Source of the DNA: Afipia birgiae 34632
GTDB lineage: Bacteria; Pseudomonadota; Alphaproteobacteria; Rhizobiales; Xanthobacteraceae
DNA length: 64,000 nucleotides
Assembly (NCBI RefSeq): GCF_000308295.2
Contig: NZ_HG326652.1
Span: 2,204,818-2,268,817 of the forward strand
Reading direction: 5' to 3'
In this document: piece by piece, positions 1-8,888 of the stretch
Numbering within the stretch: the stretch's first letter is position 1
Layout of the letters: each line of letters begins with the position of its first letter
Notes under the pieces: model-generated
What the model was told of the DNA's origin: nothing
The model's database searches: none
The model's input: the letters and a program-made list of their open reading frames with translations, nothing else
Translations under genes and position numbers: made by a program

Positions 1-151
1 CGGCGCTCCATGCCCCTCACCTTTTGGGGGGGCAAGACCAAAGCTCACCTCGCGCGATGCGCGAGAGCGAATACGCGTGCGTGAATGAACGGGCTGTTTG
101 AAAATCGAATCTGGAATGATGAGGTGATGCACACCAGCGCAACACCGCAGT

Positions 152-276
152 CGTCGTCCCCGCGAAAGCGGGGACCCATAACCACAAAACACGGTGATGA
201 TCGCAAGAAGATTGCTCCAACACCTCCCTCCAATCGAGAACTCAGGGAGTATGGGTCCCGGCCTTCGCCGGGACGA
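152..276. repeat. Inverted pair of tetraloop hairpin repeats
   Basis: Two copies of one short repeat unit face each other. The left copy has an 8-bp stem (156-163 with 168-175) closed by a GAAA tetraloop; the right copy has an 8-bp stem (255-262 with 267-274) with loop CTTC, which reads GAAG on the other strand. Both are flanked by the same CGTC and CCCATA bases in opposite orientation, so 152-180 and 250-276 also pair with each other over most of their length. The unit resembles a dispersed palindromic repeat I recall from Bradyrhizobium genomes. It lies just 3' of the mlaD stop codon and could end transcription of that operon. The rest of 1-289 holds no gene that I can support. Confidence 0.75.
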
Positions 277-289
277 CCAGTGAGAGGTC

Positions 290-1129
290 TTACCGCTGCC
301 GCGCGCGGGCGTCGCTGGGGTTCCGGGCCGGAGTTGGAGCCGGAGCTGGCTGGGCCGGAACAGCGTCGCGTCCGCTGGCGCCGAACAGCACGCGGGTCGG
401 GTTGCGGTCGAAGTTGTTCACCGCCCGGCTGATGTCGGCCAGCGTGCGGCGGCCGTCGATGATCAGGCCGGCAGAGCGCTTGTCGAGATTGTCGGCCAGT
501 TCGCGGAACGACTTGGCGGCCGCATGCAACTCGCCCTTCTCACCCATCAGGCCATCGACGCCGGCCATGATGCTGTCAATGCGCGCGGAGTTCTCTGCAA
601 GGCTCTTCGAGAACACCTCGATGTTGGCCATGCTGTTGTGCAGGGTCTCCTGGTTTTCGAGGACCAGCCTGTTGACGTTCTGCAGCACGCCGCGCACCGC
701 CTCGCCGATGTCCTGGATCGCGTTGGGATCAGCCGTCAGCGTCGGCACGCCATCTTCGGCGACCGGCACGCCCCCCGCTTCGACCGAGCCGCCCTTGAGC
801 GACACCGAGGAGACGCCGGTGAGGCCCGCGAATTCGAGGCCGACCAGCGAGTCCTTGCGGATCGGCGCATTCTTGTCGACGTTGGCAATGACGACCACGC
901 GCTTCGGATCGTCGAGCTTGATCGAGGTGACTTCACCGATCTTGATGCCGTTGAAGTTGACGTTGCCGCCGGTGCGCAGGCCGGAGGCCGCGCCCTCGAA
1001 TACGATGCGCAGCGGAATGCGCTGGGCCGCCGCACCAAGGTTCTGGAACCAGAACACAAAGCCAAACGCCGCCGCGACCACCGCCAGCGTGAACGCCCCA
1101 ATGAGGACGAAATTTGCCTTTGTTTCCAT
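290..1129 (-). CDS. mlaD: MlaD-like MCE-domain substrate-binding protein
   Basis: Periplasmic, membrane-anchored MCE subunit of the Mla phospholipid transporter that works between outer and inner membrane. One N-terminal transmembrane helix (about residues 6-28) is followed by a single MCE domain (about 38-115, with the Gly-rich turn NGIKIGEV). A long helical, probably coiled-coil region follows (about 125-220), then a Pro/Ala-rich tail. The ATG is preceded by GGAG at 8 nt; an in-frame TTG directly upstream is less likely. It is the last gene of mlaE-mlaF-mlaD, 27 nt after mlaF. No mlaC or mlaB is adjacent; the usual partners may lie elsewhere. The family is clear, the exact substrate is inferred. 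Confidence 0.9.
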   Translation of the reverse strand: METKANFVLIGAFTLAVVAAAFGFVFWFQNLGAAAQRIPLRIVFEGAASGLRTGGNVNFNGIKIGEVTSIKLDDPKRVVVIANVDKNAPIRKDSLVGLEFAGLTGVSSVSLKGGSVEAGGVPVAEDGVPTLTADPNAIQDIGEAVRGVLQNVNRLVLENQETLHNSMANIEVFSKSLAENSARIDSIMAGVDGLMGEKGELHAAAKSFRELADNLDKRSAGLIIDGRRTLADISRAVNNFDRNPTRVLFGASGRDAVPAQPAPAPTPARNPSDARARQR

Positions 1130-1156
1130 CAACTTAACTCCAAATACGCAATGTGC

Positions 1157-1927
1157 TTATGCGATCACGGCACGGGCGCGATTGCCATGAAAATAGGCCC
1201 GCAGCCAAGGATGCTGCGAGGCCAGCATGTCATCCATCGTGCCTACCAAGAGAACCTTGCGATCCCCCAACACTGCAATCCGGTTGCAGGCCGTTTTAAG
1301 ACTGTCGAGATCATGGGTTACCATAAAAACGGTCAGCCCCAAAGTGCGCTGCAACGTCATCACAAGCTGATCGAAATCGCCGGCGCTGATCGGATCGAGG
1401 CCGGACGTCGGTTCGTCGAGGAACACGATCTCCGGGTCGAGCGCGAGCGCACGGGCCAGCGCCACGCGCTTGATCATGCCGCCCGACAGTTCCGACGGGA
1501 ACCGGTCGGCGACCTCCGGCTTGAGGCCGACCATGGCGAGCTTGGCGATGGCGATTTCATCGAGCAGCCGCCCGGACACGTTCATGAATTCGCGGACCGG
1601 AAACTGGATGTTCTGCCGCACGTTCAGCGACGAGAACAGCGCGCCGTGCTGGAACAGCACGCCCCAGCGGCGCTCCACCGCGCGGCGCTGATCCTCGTTC
1701 GCCTTGCCCATATCGACGCCGAACACCTCGATATTACCGGCGAGCTTCGGGATCAGACCGATGATCGTGCGCGTCAGCACCGACTTGCCCGCGCCCGATG
1801 CGCCGACGAAACCGAGGATCTCGCCCCGCCGCACGTCAAGGTCGAGATGATCGAGAATGAGGTTCTCGTTCAGCTTCACCGTGAGATCGCGCACGCGGAT
1901 GATCGCATCGTCGGAATAAGCCGCCAT
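1157..1927 (-). CDS. mlaF: MlaF-like ABC transporter ATP-binding protein
   Basis: Cytoplasmic ATPase of the Mla lipid transporter; it powers lipid movement through the MlaE permease. The 256 residues hold a complete nucleotide-binding domain: Walker A GASGAGKS (42-49), signature LSGGM (147-151), Walker B ending in VFLDEP (168-173) with the following TSGLD, and a switch histidine in MVTHD. LSGGM in place of LSGGQ is typical of MlaF. The gene starts 9 nt after the mlaE stop and is followed by mlaD, so the three subunits are co-transcribed. Length matches the family. Confidence 0.94.
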   Translation of the reverse strand: MAAYSDDAIIRVRDLTVKLNENLILDHLDLDVRRGEILGFVGASGAGKSVLTRTIIGLIPKLAGNIEVFGVDMGKANEDQRRAVERRWGVLFQHGALFSSLNVRQNIQFPVREFMNVSGRLLDEIAIAKLAMVGLKPEVADRFPSELSGGMIKRVALARALALDPEIVFLDEPTSGLDPISAGDFDQLVMTLQRTLGLTVFMVTHDLDSLKTACNRIAVLGDRKVLLVGTMDDMLASQHPWLRAYFHGNRARAVIA

Positions 1928-1936
1928 CGTCTGGTC

Positions 1937-3112
1937 CTAAATATTGATCGTCGCGAAAAAGATCGCGAACAGGCCGTCCATGACGATGACGAAGAAAATC
2001 GATTTCACCACCGACGCCGTGGTGTGCTGGCCGAGCGACTCGGCGCTGCCCTTGACTGCAGCGCCTTCCACACACGCCACAATGCCGATCACCAGCGCCA
2101 TGAACGGCGCCTTCACCATGCCCACCGTGAAATGATTGATCGAAATTGCTTCCTTCAGGCGGATGAGAAACGCGTCGGGCTGCACGCCGCCGTAACCCCA
2201 CGCGACAAGCCCGCCGCCATAGAGCGCAGCCATCGCGCCAAGGAAGGCCAGAATGGGCATGGCGATGATCAGCGCAACGATCCGCGGCAGGATCAGCACT
2301 TCGGTCGGATCAAAACCCATGGTGCGCAGCGCATCGACTTCCTCGCGCATCCGCATCGAGCCCAGTTCGGCCGTATAGGCGCTGCCGGAGCGGCCGGCGA
2401 CCATGATCGCCACCAGCAATACGCCGAGTTCGCGCAGCACCAGCACACCGAGCATGTCGACCACGAAGACGTCGGCGCCGAACTTGCGGAAATGGAAGAT
2501 ACCCTGCTGGGCGATGATGCAGCCGATCAGGAACGTGATCAGCACCACGATCGGCACCGCACGCCAGCACACCTGTTCGAGATGATGGATCATCGAGGTG
2601 AAGCGGAAGCTGGTCGGATGGCGGATCACCCGGAACATCGCGTTGAGGATCGCCCCCAGCATGCCGATCAGCCCGACCAGCGTACCGCCGACATCGACGA
2701 CGCTGCGGCCTATGCCGTCAAGCATGCCAAGCAGGGTTTGCCGCTGGCGCTTGTGCACGATGCTGGATTTTACCTGGCGGACCTCGTTCACGAGGCTTGC
2801 ATAGTTGGCGGACAGGCCGGCGACATTGGGCTCGACGCCGCCCTGGGTCAGGCTGCGGCGCAGCCGTTCGATCAGCCAGGCCCCGAAGGTGTCGAGACTG
2901 GAGACCTGCGACACGTCGATCACGATGTTGGCAGGCCGGCCGGACAGCCGTTCGGTGTCTTCGACGATCTTTTCGAGGTCGGGCGCGTGATGGACGGTCC
3001 ATTGGCCAGCCGCGCGCAGCGCGAGACCTGCGCCGACGGTCACCTGCTCCAATGTCGGATTGCCGTTCAAGCCCAACTCCTGCGCCGATTCCGCGTCCGG
3101 CTGACCAAGCAA
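1937..3112 (-). CDS. mlaE: MlaE-like permease with N-terminal STAS-type domain
   Basis: Inner-membrane permease of the Mla lipid transporter. At 391 residues it is much longer than E. coli MlaE (about 260). The extra N-terminus (about residues 20-110) has a STAS-like pattern (IVIDVSQVSSLDTFGAWLIE), so a MlaB-like domain appears fused to the permease. The permease part (about 150-390) has the MlaE hallmarks: helix pairs, a conserved LGVLVLRELGVLL segment and a GRSGSAYTAELGSM loop that contacts MlaF. The start used is TTG; no ATG lies nearby, so the true start could shift slightly. First gene of the operon, divergent from the epimerase gene at 3208. Confidence 0.9.
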   Translation of the reverse strand: MLGQPDAESAQELGLNGNPTLEQVTVGAGLALRAAGQWTVHHAPDLEKIVEDTERLSGRPANIVIDVSQVSSLDTFGAWLIERLRRSLTQGGVEPNVAGLSANYASLVNEVRQVKSSIVHKRQRQTLLGMLDGIGRSVVDVGGTLVGLIGMLGAILNAMFRVIRHPTSFRFTSMIHHLEQVCWRAVPIVVLITFLIGCIIAQQGIFHFRKFGADVFVVDMLGVLVLRELGVLLVAIMVAGRSGSAYTAELGSMRMREEVDALRTMGFDPTEVLILPRIVALIIAMPILAFLGAMAALYGGGLVAWGYGGVQPDAFLIRLKEAISINHFTVGMVKAPFMALVIGIVACVEGAAVKGSAESLGQHTTASVVKSIFFVIVMDGLFAIFFATINI

Positions 3113-3207
3113 CCTACCACGATGCCAACAATCTGTACGGGGATGACCTTAAGAGCCATAATTGGCGCGTCTGAGCAAGCCCGCCCTCACGAAAATCGAT
3201 TTCACAA

Positions 3208-4212
3208 ATGATGCCATCGCTGACTCTCGCCGCCCGGATCGAGCGCTGGCCCATTGCCGGCGGCTTCACCATCAGCCGGGGCGCCAAGACAGAAGCCGTT
3301 GTGATTGTGGCTGAGGTAAGTCGCCAAGGTCTTAATGGTAAGGCCATTATCGGGCGCGGCGAATGCGTTCCCTATGCCCGCTACAACGAGACACCGGAGG
3401 CAACGCTCGGGGCCATTCTTAGCCTGCAGGACGCGTTGCACGGCGGTTTGGACCGGCAGGCGCTGCAATCGCAGATGCGCCCTGGAGCGGCCCGTAACGC
3501 GCTCGATTGCGCGCTGTGGGATCTGGACGCCAGGGTGGCAAAAATGCGTATCTGGGAACTCCTCGGACGCCCCGAGCCGCGCCCGCTGACCACCGCCTAC
3601 ACGATCTCGCTGGGCACGCCGCAGACCATGGCGGAGGCGACCGCGAAAGCCGCCCATCGCCCGCTGCTCAAGATCAAGCTCGGCGGCGACGGCGACGAGG
3701 CCCGAATCGCGGCCGTCCGCAAGGCCGCCCCGGCCAGCGAGCTGATTGTCGATGCCAACGAGGCCTGGACCGAGGCTGATCTGGAACGGCATCTGGCGGC
3801 CTGCGCCGATGCCGGGGTGACCATGATCGAGCAGCCCCTGCCCGCCGGTCAGGATCAGGCTCTGGCGCGCATCAAGCGGCCCGTGGCCGTCTGCGCCGAT
3901 GAAAGCGTGCATGACCGCGCGTCGCTCGAAGGCCTGCGCGATCGCTACGACGCCATCAATATCAAGCTCGACAAGACGGGCGGCCTCACTGAGGCGCTGG
4001 CGATGGCCGAAGCCGCCCGAGCGCTGGGATTTGACCTGATGGTCGGCTGCATGGTCGCCACATCGCTGGCGATGGCCCCCGCGATGATGATCGCGCAGGG
4101 CGCCCGCGTGGTCGATCTCGACGGCCCGTTGCTGCTGGCTGAGGACCGCGACAACGGCCTGCGCTATGATGGCAGCACGGTGTATCCGCCTGATGCCAGC
4201 CTCTGGGGTTAG
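3208..4212 (+). CDS. Dipeptide epimerase (L-Ala-D/L-Glu type), enolase superfamily
   Basis: Probably epimerises L-Ala-D-Glu to L-Ala-L-Glu during recycling of murein peptides in the cytoplasm. The 334-residue length fits the muconate-lactonising subgroup. Expected catalytic residues are present: Lys-x-Lys in LKIKLGG (K155 and K157), metal ligands D182 (VDANEAW), E208 (IEQPLP) and D231 (ADES), and K253 in NIKLDKTGG. Two ATG codons stand side by side; the first is used. It is divergent from mlaE and its stop codon touches the stop of the MFS gene on the other strand. A related alternative is the N-acetyl-D-glutamate racemase DgcA, but no dgcN partner is adjacent. Confidence 0.85.
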   Translation: MMPSLTLAARIERWPIAGGFTISRGAKTEAVVIVAEVSRQGLNGKAIIGRGECVPYARYNETPEATLGAILSLQDALHGGLDRQALQSQMRPGAARNALDCALWDLDARVAKMRIWELLGRPEPRPLTTAYTISLGTPQTMAEATAKAAHRPLLKIKLGGDGDEARIAAVRKAAPASELIVDANEAWTEADLERHLAACADAGVTMIEQPLPAGQDQALARIKRPVAVCADESVHDRASLEGLRDRYDAINIKLDKTGGLTEALAMAEAARALGFDLMVGCMVATSLAMAPAMMIAQGARVVDLDGPLLLAEDRDNGLRYDGSTVYPPDASLWG

Positions 4213-5469
4213 TCAGTCCATCACCGCGCGATGGGCGTCGAGGCGCTTGCGCGCGAGGGTCATCACGATACCGCCTGCAAGCGCTATCGCAGCCATCGCA
4301 TAATAGACGCCCTCGCCGACCCGGGCGTAGATCAGTCCAGAGCACACCATGGCCACACTAAAGCTGATGCCTGTCAGGGCGGACAAATAGCCCTGCGCGC
4401 TGGCGAGGAGCTGATGCGGCACGTTGCGAACCAGCAACGCCACAGTACCGACCTGAGTGATACCGAAGGTCAGTCCGTGCATGAGCTGAGCGACGGCAAG
4501 AACCTCGATCCGAGGCTCCTGTGCGGTAATCACCCAGCGCAACACGCCGCTCGCCGCGCCGATCATGACAAGGACCGCCGGCGACAGGGTGAAGCGCGGC
4601 GAGATCGCGAAGATCACGATCTCGGCGATCACGCCGAGCGACCACAGCGCCGCAATGGTGATGCCGCCAAGGCTGGCATTCTGCCAGGTGATTGCAGAGA
4701 AACCGTAATAGGCCGCGTGGCTGGCCTGGATCAGCGCCGAAGCACCGATGATCGAGAGAAACAGCGGCCTTCGTAGCAAGCGGCTGGCACGTGCAGGAGG
4801 AGCCGCGCTGGCAGGTGCATCCAGCGGCGCGAGACCGAGGCTGACGAATGCACTCAGGAAAGCCACCGCCACGATGGCCCAGATCAGATATTGCGGGTCG
4901 ATCGTTGACAGCAGCAGCCCGGCTCCAATCGCGCCGACGATGAAGGCAGCGGATCCCCAGAGCCGCATCGGCCCATAGTTCAGGCCGTAGCGCACCACAC
5001 CTTTCAGCGCGTAACCGTCAGTCAGCGGCGCCAGCGGCGTCCAGGCGCAGGCCATCAGGCCGAAGACGATCAGGATCGCGAGCGGCTGATGCAGCAATCC
5101 TACGGCCACGAACCCGAAGGCGGTGACGAAGGCCAGCACGATCATGGCCTCGCGCAAGATCTGACGCCGCTCAGCGAAGGCGGTCACGAACGGCAGGACG
5201 GTGAACCGGGAGAACGACGGCACCGCCGTGATAATGCCGATCCACGACACGTCCACGCCGATAGCCTTCAGCCAAACCGGAAAGAACGGCAGGTATGTTC
5301 CGCCCATGCCCAGTGTCGAGGCGTAAAACAGGCTGGCGCCGACGGCAAATCGGCGAGCAACGGATTGCCCGGCCGGATGCTTTTGTGATTCTCTGGTGAG
5401 CAAGGGAATTGCGATTCGCCGCGGTTCGTGTTGGTGAATGTTTAGCGCGTGTTCGGCGTATCTGGACAT
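4213..5469 (-). CDS. MFS transporter, HcaT / MFS_1-like family
   Basis: Inner-membrane carrier with about 12 hydrophobic segments over 418 residues. The N-terminal half has the MFS_1-like pattern of the phenylpropionate carrier HcaT (YLPFFPVWLKAIGV, then a short Arg-rich loop, and a GPMRLWGSAAF segment). The substrate cannot be read from the sequence. The first 40 residues before helix 1 are hydrophilic and no strong ribosome-binding site precedes the ATG, so the real start may lie further in. It shares a 49-nt divergent spacer with the gene at 5519 and converges with the epimerase gene without any gap. Confidence 0.8.
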   Translation of the reverse strand: MSRYAEHALNIHQHEPRRIAIPLLTRESQKHPAGQSVARRFAVGASLFYASTLGMGGTYLPFFPVWLKAIGVDVSWIGIITAVPSFSRFTVLPFVTAFAERRQILREAMIVLAFVTAFGFVAVGLLHQPLAILIVFGLMACAWTPLAPLTDGYALKGVVRYGLNYGPMRLWGSAAFIVGAIGAGLLLSTIDPQYLIWAIVAVAFLSAFVSLGLAPLDAPASAAPPARASRLLRRPLFLSIIGASALIQASHAAYYGFSAITWQNASLGGITIAALWSLGVIAEIVIFAISPRFTLSPAVLVMIGAASGVLRWVITAQEPRIEVLAVAQLMHGLTFGITQVGTVALLVRNVPHQLLASAQGYLSALTGISFSVAMVCSGLIYARVGEGVYYAMAAIALAGGIVMTLARKRLDAHRAVMD

Positions 5470-5518
5470 CGCTTTTGCGTGCGGATTGCGTCAACGCGTT
5501 TCTGTCCTACAGGTTTTT

Positions 5519-6553
5519 ATGGCCAACGAAGCCTTCGCCCTGTCGCCGATCTCAGCCCGCGCCGCGTCTCCGACGGACGCGGACTTTGAGGCTATTCGCG
5601 AGGCCTTTCTGGAGACTGCGCGCGGCCGCTGGTTTCTGGACGAATACACGAAGCGCAACCGGAACGCCGACACCGCCATGGTGCTGGAAGCGGTCGCGCG
5701 GATCGAAAGCTCGCTTGCCGCCCAGAAGGAAGAACAAAAGCAGCAAGCGCTGAGCGAACCGCCACCTATTGAACCGCGTTCAAACGAGTTGCCCCAAGCA
5801 ATAGCCGCGGTCCAGGCGATCGTCGCGGCTGCCCGCGAAAGCGTCTCGGTGACGCTGTCAGGTCCGGTTTTCGATGAAGCCCTCGCGCCGTCGCGCAAAT
5901 GCGCGCGCGTGATCCGCGAAATCGCATGGGGACTGCGCGAGTCCGGCGCGGACGGCCGCATCTGCTCTCTGCTTGAGTCTCAGGTCGATGCAATCAACGC
6001 GGCCTGCGATCACGTCGCGGCCGGCGGACTTCGCGATGGCGTTTTGCAAGCCTTCGATCAAGCCGCGCGAGACATCGAAGCTATCGCCCCTTCCACGATG
6101 GAGCCGCAGGCCGAACCCGGACCTGTTGCGGTCCTCCATACCGTCGATTTCAGTCCGGTGCCGGCGGAAACGTCCGACGAACTGCAGATGGCCATCGTCG
6201 ATGACGAACTGTTCGACGTAGCGATCTCCGCTTCGGAAGAGTCGTTGCCAGAAATGGTGGCCGAAACGGTTCTGCTGACGGACGACATCCCGCCAATAGA
6301 AATGGCTGCGGCGATCATAGACTTGGATGAAGCGCCGGAGCCGGTTAAGACGGTGCATCTGGAGCTTGTGCCGGAGCCCGCACCGGAACCGGTTCTTGGG
6401 ATTGAGCCTGAGATAGCGGCAACTGCGCCGGCGTCGCTGGGCGCAAGCCTGCTCGCCAGCGGCATTATCGCAAGGCCGGTTTCACCGCGCAGCGATCCGC
6501 TCGCGCCCATTCGGCGCATGAGCCAGGCGGAAAAAGTCGCGTTCTTCAGCTAA
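5519..6553 (+). CDS. Conserved hypothetical acidic protein
   Basis: I do not recognise a defined domain. The predicted 344-residue protein has an N-terminal helical part with the motif RGRWFLDEYTKRNRNADT (about residues 36-53), a helical middle with several Ala-rich stretches, and a long acidic Pro/Glu/Val-rich C-terminal half (about 200-330). It ends in a short basic/polar tail. There is no signal peptide and no membrane segment. The ATG at 5519 is chosen because AGG stands 5 nt upstream and the conserved-looking region starts soon after; an upstream in-frame ATG at 5438 would overlap the divergent MFS gene. It could be a cytoplasmic scaffold or regulator; function unknown. Confidence 0.75.
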   Translation: MANEAFALSPISARAASPTDADFEAIREAFLETARGRWFLDEYTKRNRNADTAMVLEAVARIESSLAAQKEEQKQQALSEPPPIEPRSNELPQAIAAVQAIVAAARESVSVTLSGPVFDEALAPSRKCARVIREIAWGLRESGADGRICSLLESQVDAINAACDHVAAGGLRDGVLQAFDQAARDIEAIAPSTMEPQAEPGPVAVLHTVDFSPVPAETSDELQMAIVDDELFDVAISASEESLPEMVAETVLLTDDIPPIEMAAAIIDLDEAPEPVKTVHLELVPEPAPEPVLGIEPEIAATAPASLGASLLASGIIARPVSPRSDPLAPIRRMSQAEKVAFFS

Positions 6554-6611
6554 AGGCAGAATGGCGGCAATCTTCGCTGCAAAAGGCGAGAAAAAGACCG
6601 AATTGTGACGC

Positions 6612-7592
6612 CTACTGAATCAACCGCGCGTAGAGATCCGCGTCGACATTGCCGCCGGACAGCACGATCGCAACCGTCTTGCCCCTGGCATCGATATGCC
6701 CTGCGAGAAGCGCGGCCAGCGCGACGGCACCGCCCGGCTCGACCACGAGTTTCAACTCGCGAAACGCGAATGCCACGGCCTTCGCGACTTCATCGTCGGT
6801 TGCCGTGACGCCCTGCACGCCATTCTTCTGGTTGACCGCGAACGTGATCTCGCCGGGAATCGATGCCATCAGCGCGTCGCAGATGGTACGGCCAACCGCC
6901 CGGTGAGGCTCGCGCTTCCCAGCGCTGAATGACCGGGCGTGATCATCGAAACCGCAGGGCTCGACAGTCATCAGACCGGCATTCGGAAACTTCGCTTTCG
7001 TCGCGAGAGCAATGCCGGCCATCAAGCCGCCGCCGGACGCGGGCGCGGACACGATGTCGGGCGTCAAGCCAAGCGCGGCAAAGTCCTCCGCGATCTCGCG
7101 GCCGACTGTCCCCTGCCCCGCGATCACCCACGGATCGTCATAGGGCGGAACAACAGTGGCCCCGCGCTTGCTCGCAAGACCCCGCGCGATGGCATCGCGG
7201 TCTTCCTTGTCGCGGTCATAAGGAACGACCTCTGCGCCATAGCTCTTGGTGCGCTCGATCTTGGAGACCGGTGCATCGGACGGCATCACGATCACCGCCG
7301 GCATGTTCAGGATCTGCGCCGCAGCCGCGACGCCCTGCGCGTGGTTGCCCGACGAGAACGCGACGACACCAGCCTTCCGCGCCGCTTCCGGAATGGAGGA
7401 TAATTTGTTGAAAGCGCCGCGAAACTTGAAAGAACCTGTTCGCTGCAGCACCTCGGGTTTGAGGAAGATACGTCCGCCAGTCAGCGCATCGAGCGCAGGT
7501 GACGTGATGAGACGGGTTCTGACGGCGACGGGCGCGAGAACGCGCGCGGCGGCTTCGATATCGACATTTGTCGGGAGAACAAGAGAGGCCAT
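6612..7592 (-). CDS. Threonine/serine dehydratase (PLP fold type II)
   Basis: PLP enzyme that deaminates L-threonine or L-serine to the 2-oxo acid. The 326 residues form one catalytic domain without a C-terminal ACT domain, as in the catabolic TdcB/serine-racemase group and unlike biosynthetic IlvA. The PLP lysine is K56 in GSFKFRGAFN; the substrate loop SSGNHAQG and the phosphate-binding loop ASGGGLMAG are intact. Related enzymes in this family act on serine (racemase) or on 3-hydroxyaspartate, so the exact substrate is not certain. It stands alone, converging with the hypothetical gene that ends at 6553. Confidence 0.87.
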   Translation of the reverse strand: MASLVLPTNVDIEAAARVLAPVAVRTRLITSPALDALTGGRIFLKPEVLQRTGSFKFRGAFNKLSSIPEAARKAGVVAFSSGNHAQGVAAAAQILNMPAVIVMPSDAPVSKIERTKSYGAEVVPYDRDKEDRDAIARGLASKRGATVVPPYDDPWVIAGQGTVGREIAEDFAALGLTPDIVSAPASGGGLMAGIALATKAKFPNAGLMTVEPCGFDDHARSFSAGKREPHRAVGRTICDALMASIPGEITFAVNQKNGVQGVTATDDEVAKAVAFAFRELKLVVEPGGAVALAALLAGHIDARGKTVAIVLSGGNVDADLYARLIQ

Positions 7593-7631
7593 GGCGCATG
7601 TATAGCGCGCCAGCCTTTCAGAGCAAGATCG

Positions 7632-7707
7632 CTAGTGTCCCGAATCCGAAGTTCGCCTCATTCTGCAGCACCTGCCCGAGCGAACTTCGGATTCGGAAGG
7701 ACACTAG
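7632..7707. repeat. Palindromic element A (CTAGTGTCC...GGACACTAG)
   Basis: A 76-bp imperfect palindrome. The left arm 7632-7655 pairs with the right arm 7681-7707 over 24 bp; the only flaw is three extra bases in the right arm, 9 bp from the end. The loop is 25 nt. Both ends are CTAGTG/CACTAG. It stands 12 bp from element B, which has the same ends and layout but a different core. No transposase is present. It resembles dispersed palindromic repeats of rhizobial genomes. Confidence 0.75.
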
Positions 7708-7719
7708 CAATTAGTGATT

Positions 7720-7796
7720 CTAGTGTGGTTTTGGTTCGCAAGTCCGCAAAAGAATGCGCTGTAGAAATGATGCGGACTTGCGAACCACCACACTAG
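7720..7796. repeat. Palindromic element B (CTAGTGTGG...CCACACTAG)
   Basis: A 77-bp imperfect palindrome. Left arm 7720-7748 pairs with right arm 7771-7796, again with a three-base insertion in one arm, 9 bp from the end. The loop is 22 nt. Ends match element A (CTAGTGT), but the inner arm (GGTTCGCAAGTCCGCA) does not. It lies between two genes on the - strand, 18 nt beyond the end of the glycosyltransferase gene, so its transcript form could serve as a terminator or mRNA stabiliser. Confidence 0.75.
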
Positions 7797-7814
7797 GGAA
7801 CAACGGCTATGCGA

Positions 7815-8888
7815 TCAGGCGGTGGGAACGGATTCCGAAGTCAATCGGAGCCGCCGGGCCAGCCGCCGCCGCCAGCGGCGCTTGACCTGAGGCGGCCGCT
7901 CGCGCGTCACATTGTCAATGAACGCCTGCGCACAAGCACCCCAGCTTCGGGACGCAGCAAAATCGCGGCAGGCTTCGCGCGGAATATCCAGCGCGGCCAG
8001 ACAGGCCGCACGCAGATCGTTGTTCAGCACGCCGACCGGCGCATCACCGATCACATCGAGCGGGCCGGACACCGGCAGCGCCGCGACGGGTACGCCACTG
8101 GCCAGCGCCTCAAGCAGCACCAGACCGAAGGTGTCGGTCTTGCTCGGAAATACGAACACATCGGCGGCAGAATATGTTTCCGCGAGCGCCTCACCCTGCA
8201 TGGTGCCGAGAAACACCGCATCGGGATACTTGCGCTCAAGTTCGGTCTTCGCCGGGCCGTCGCCGACCACGACCTTGGTGCCGGGTAAATCCAGCCCCAG
8301 AAACGCCTCGAGGTTCTTCTCGACAGCGACGCGGCCGACCGAGAGAAAGACCGGCCGCGGCAGAGCGAGATCGAAATCGCGCGGCCGGAACAGTTCGGCA
8401 TCGACACCGCGCGACCACAGCACGACATTACGGAAGCCGCGTCCGCGCAATTCATCCGCGAGCGCGGGCGTCGCCGCCATCACAGCATCGCTGGTGCCAT
8501 GAAAGTAACGCAACGCCGCCCAGACCCAGGATTCCGGAATCGGGAATCGCGCGGAGACATATTCGGGAAAACGGGTATGGAAGCTCGTCGTAAACGGCAC
8601 CTTGTTCTTCTGGCAATAGCGCCGCGCCAGAATTCCGATCGGACCTTCGGTCGCGATATGGATGTAGTCCGGCTGTGCCTCTTCGATCATGCGCGCGATC
8701 TTGCCCGGGCTTGGCAGCGCGACATGCAGATCGGCGTAGCCTGGCAGTGCAATAGTCCGAAACGATTGCGGCGTGAGGAATTCGACGTCGACGCCCATCG
8801 AGGCGGCGGCTTCCGCCATCTTGGTGAGCGTTCTCACCACACCGTTGACTTGTGGATGCCAGGCGTCCGTTGCGACAAGAATGCGCAT
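7815..8888 (-). CDS. GT4-family glycosyltransferase
   Basis: Cytoplasmic GT-B glycosyltransferase of 357 residues. The N-terminus MRILVATDAW and the GVVRT motif (about 16-20) are typical of the group. The C-terminal domain carries SVGRVAVEKN (183-192) and the E-x7-E-type nucleotide-sugar motif in SKTDTFGLVLLEA. The ATG at 8888 is chosen because it overlaps the stop of the upstream phosphoesterase gene as TGATG; a longer reading would run into that gene. The coupling suggests a joint role in envelope lipid or glycolipid metabolism. Similar proteins transfer mannose or glucuronate to diacylglycerol; acceptor and donor here are unknown. Confidence 0.87.
   Translation of the reverse strand: MRILVATDAWHPQVNGVVRTLTKMAEAAASMGVDVEFLTPQSFRTIALPGYADLHVALPSPGKIARMIEEAQPDYIHIATEGPIGILARRYCQKNKVPFTTSFHTRFPEYVSARFPIPESWVWAALRYFHGTSDAVMAATPALADELRGRGFRNVVLWSRGVDAELFRPRDFDLALPRPVFLSVGRVAVEKNLEAFLGLDLPGTKVVVGDGPAKTELERKYPDAVFLGTMQGEALAETYSAADVFVFPSKTDTFGLVLLEALASGVPVAALPVSGPLDVIGDAPVGVLNNDLRAACLAALDIPREACRDFAASRSWGACAQAFIDNVTRERPPQVKRRWRRRLARRLRLTSESVPTA

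Noticed and set aside
524-3211. Open frame of 895 codons on the + strand across the mla genes
   Set aside because: It lies antisense to three clear Mla genes and its translation is rich in His, Arg, Asp and Gln with no motif. It is a product of high GC content.
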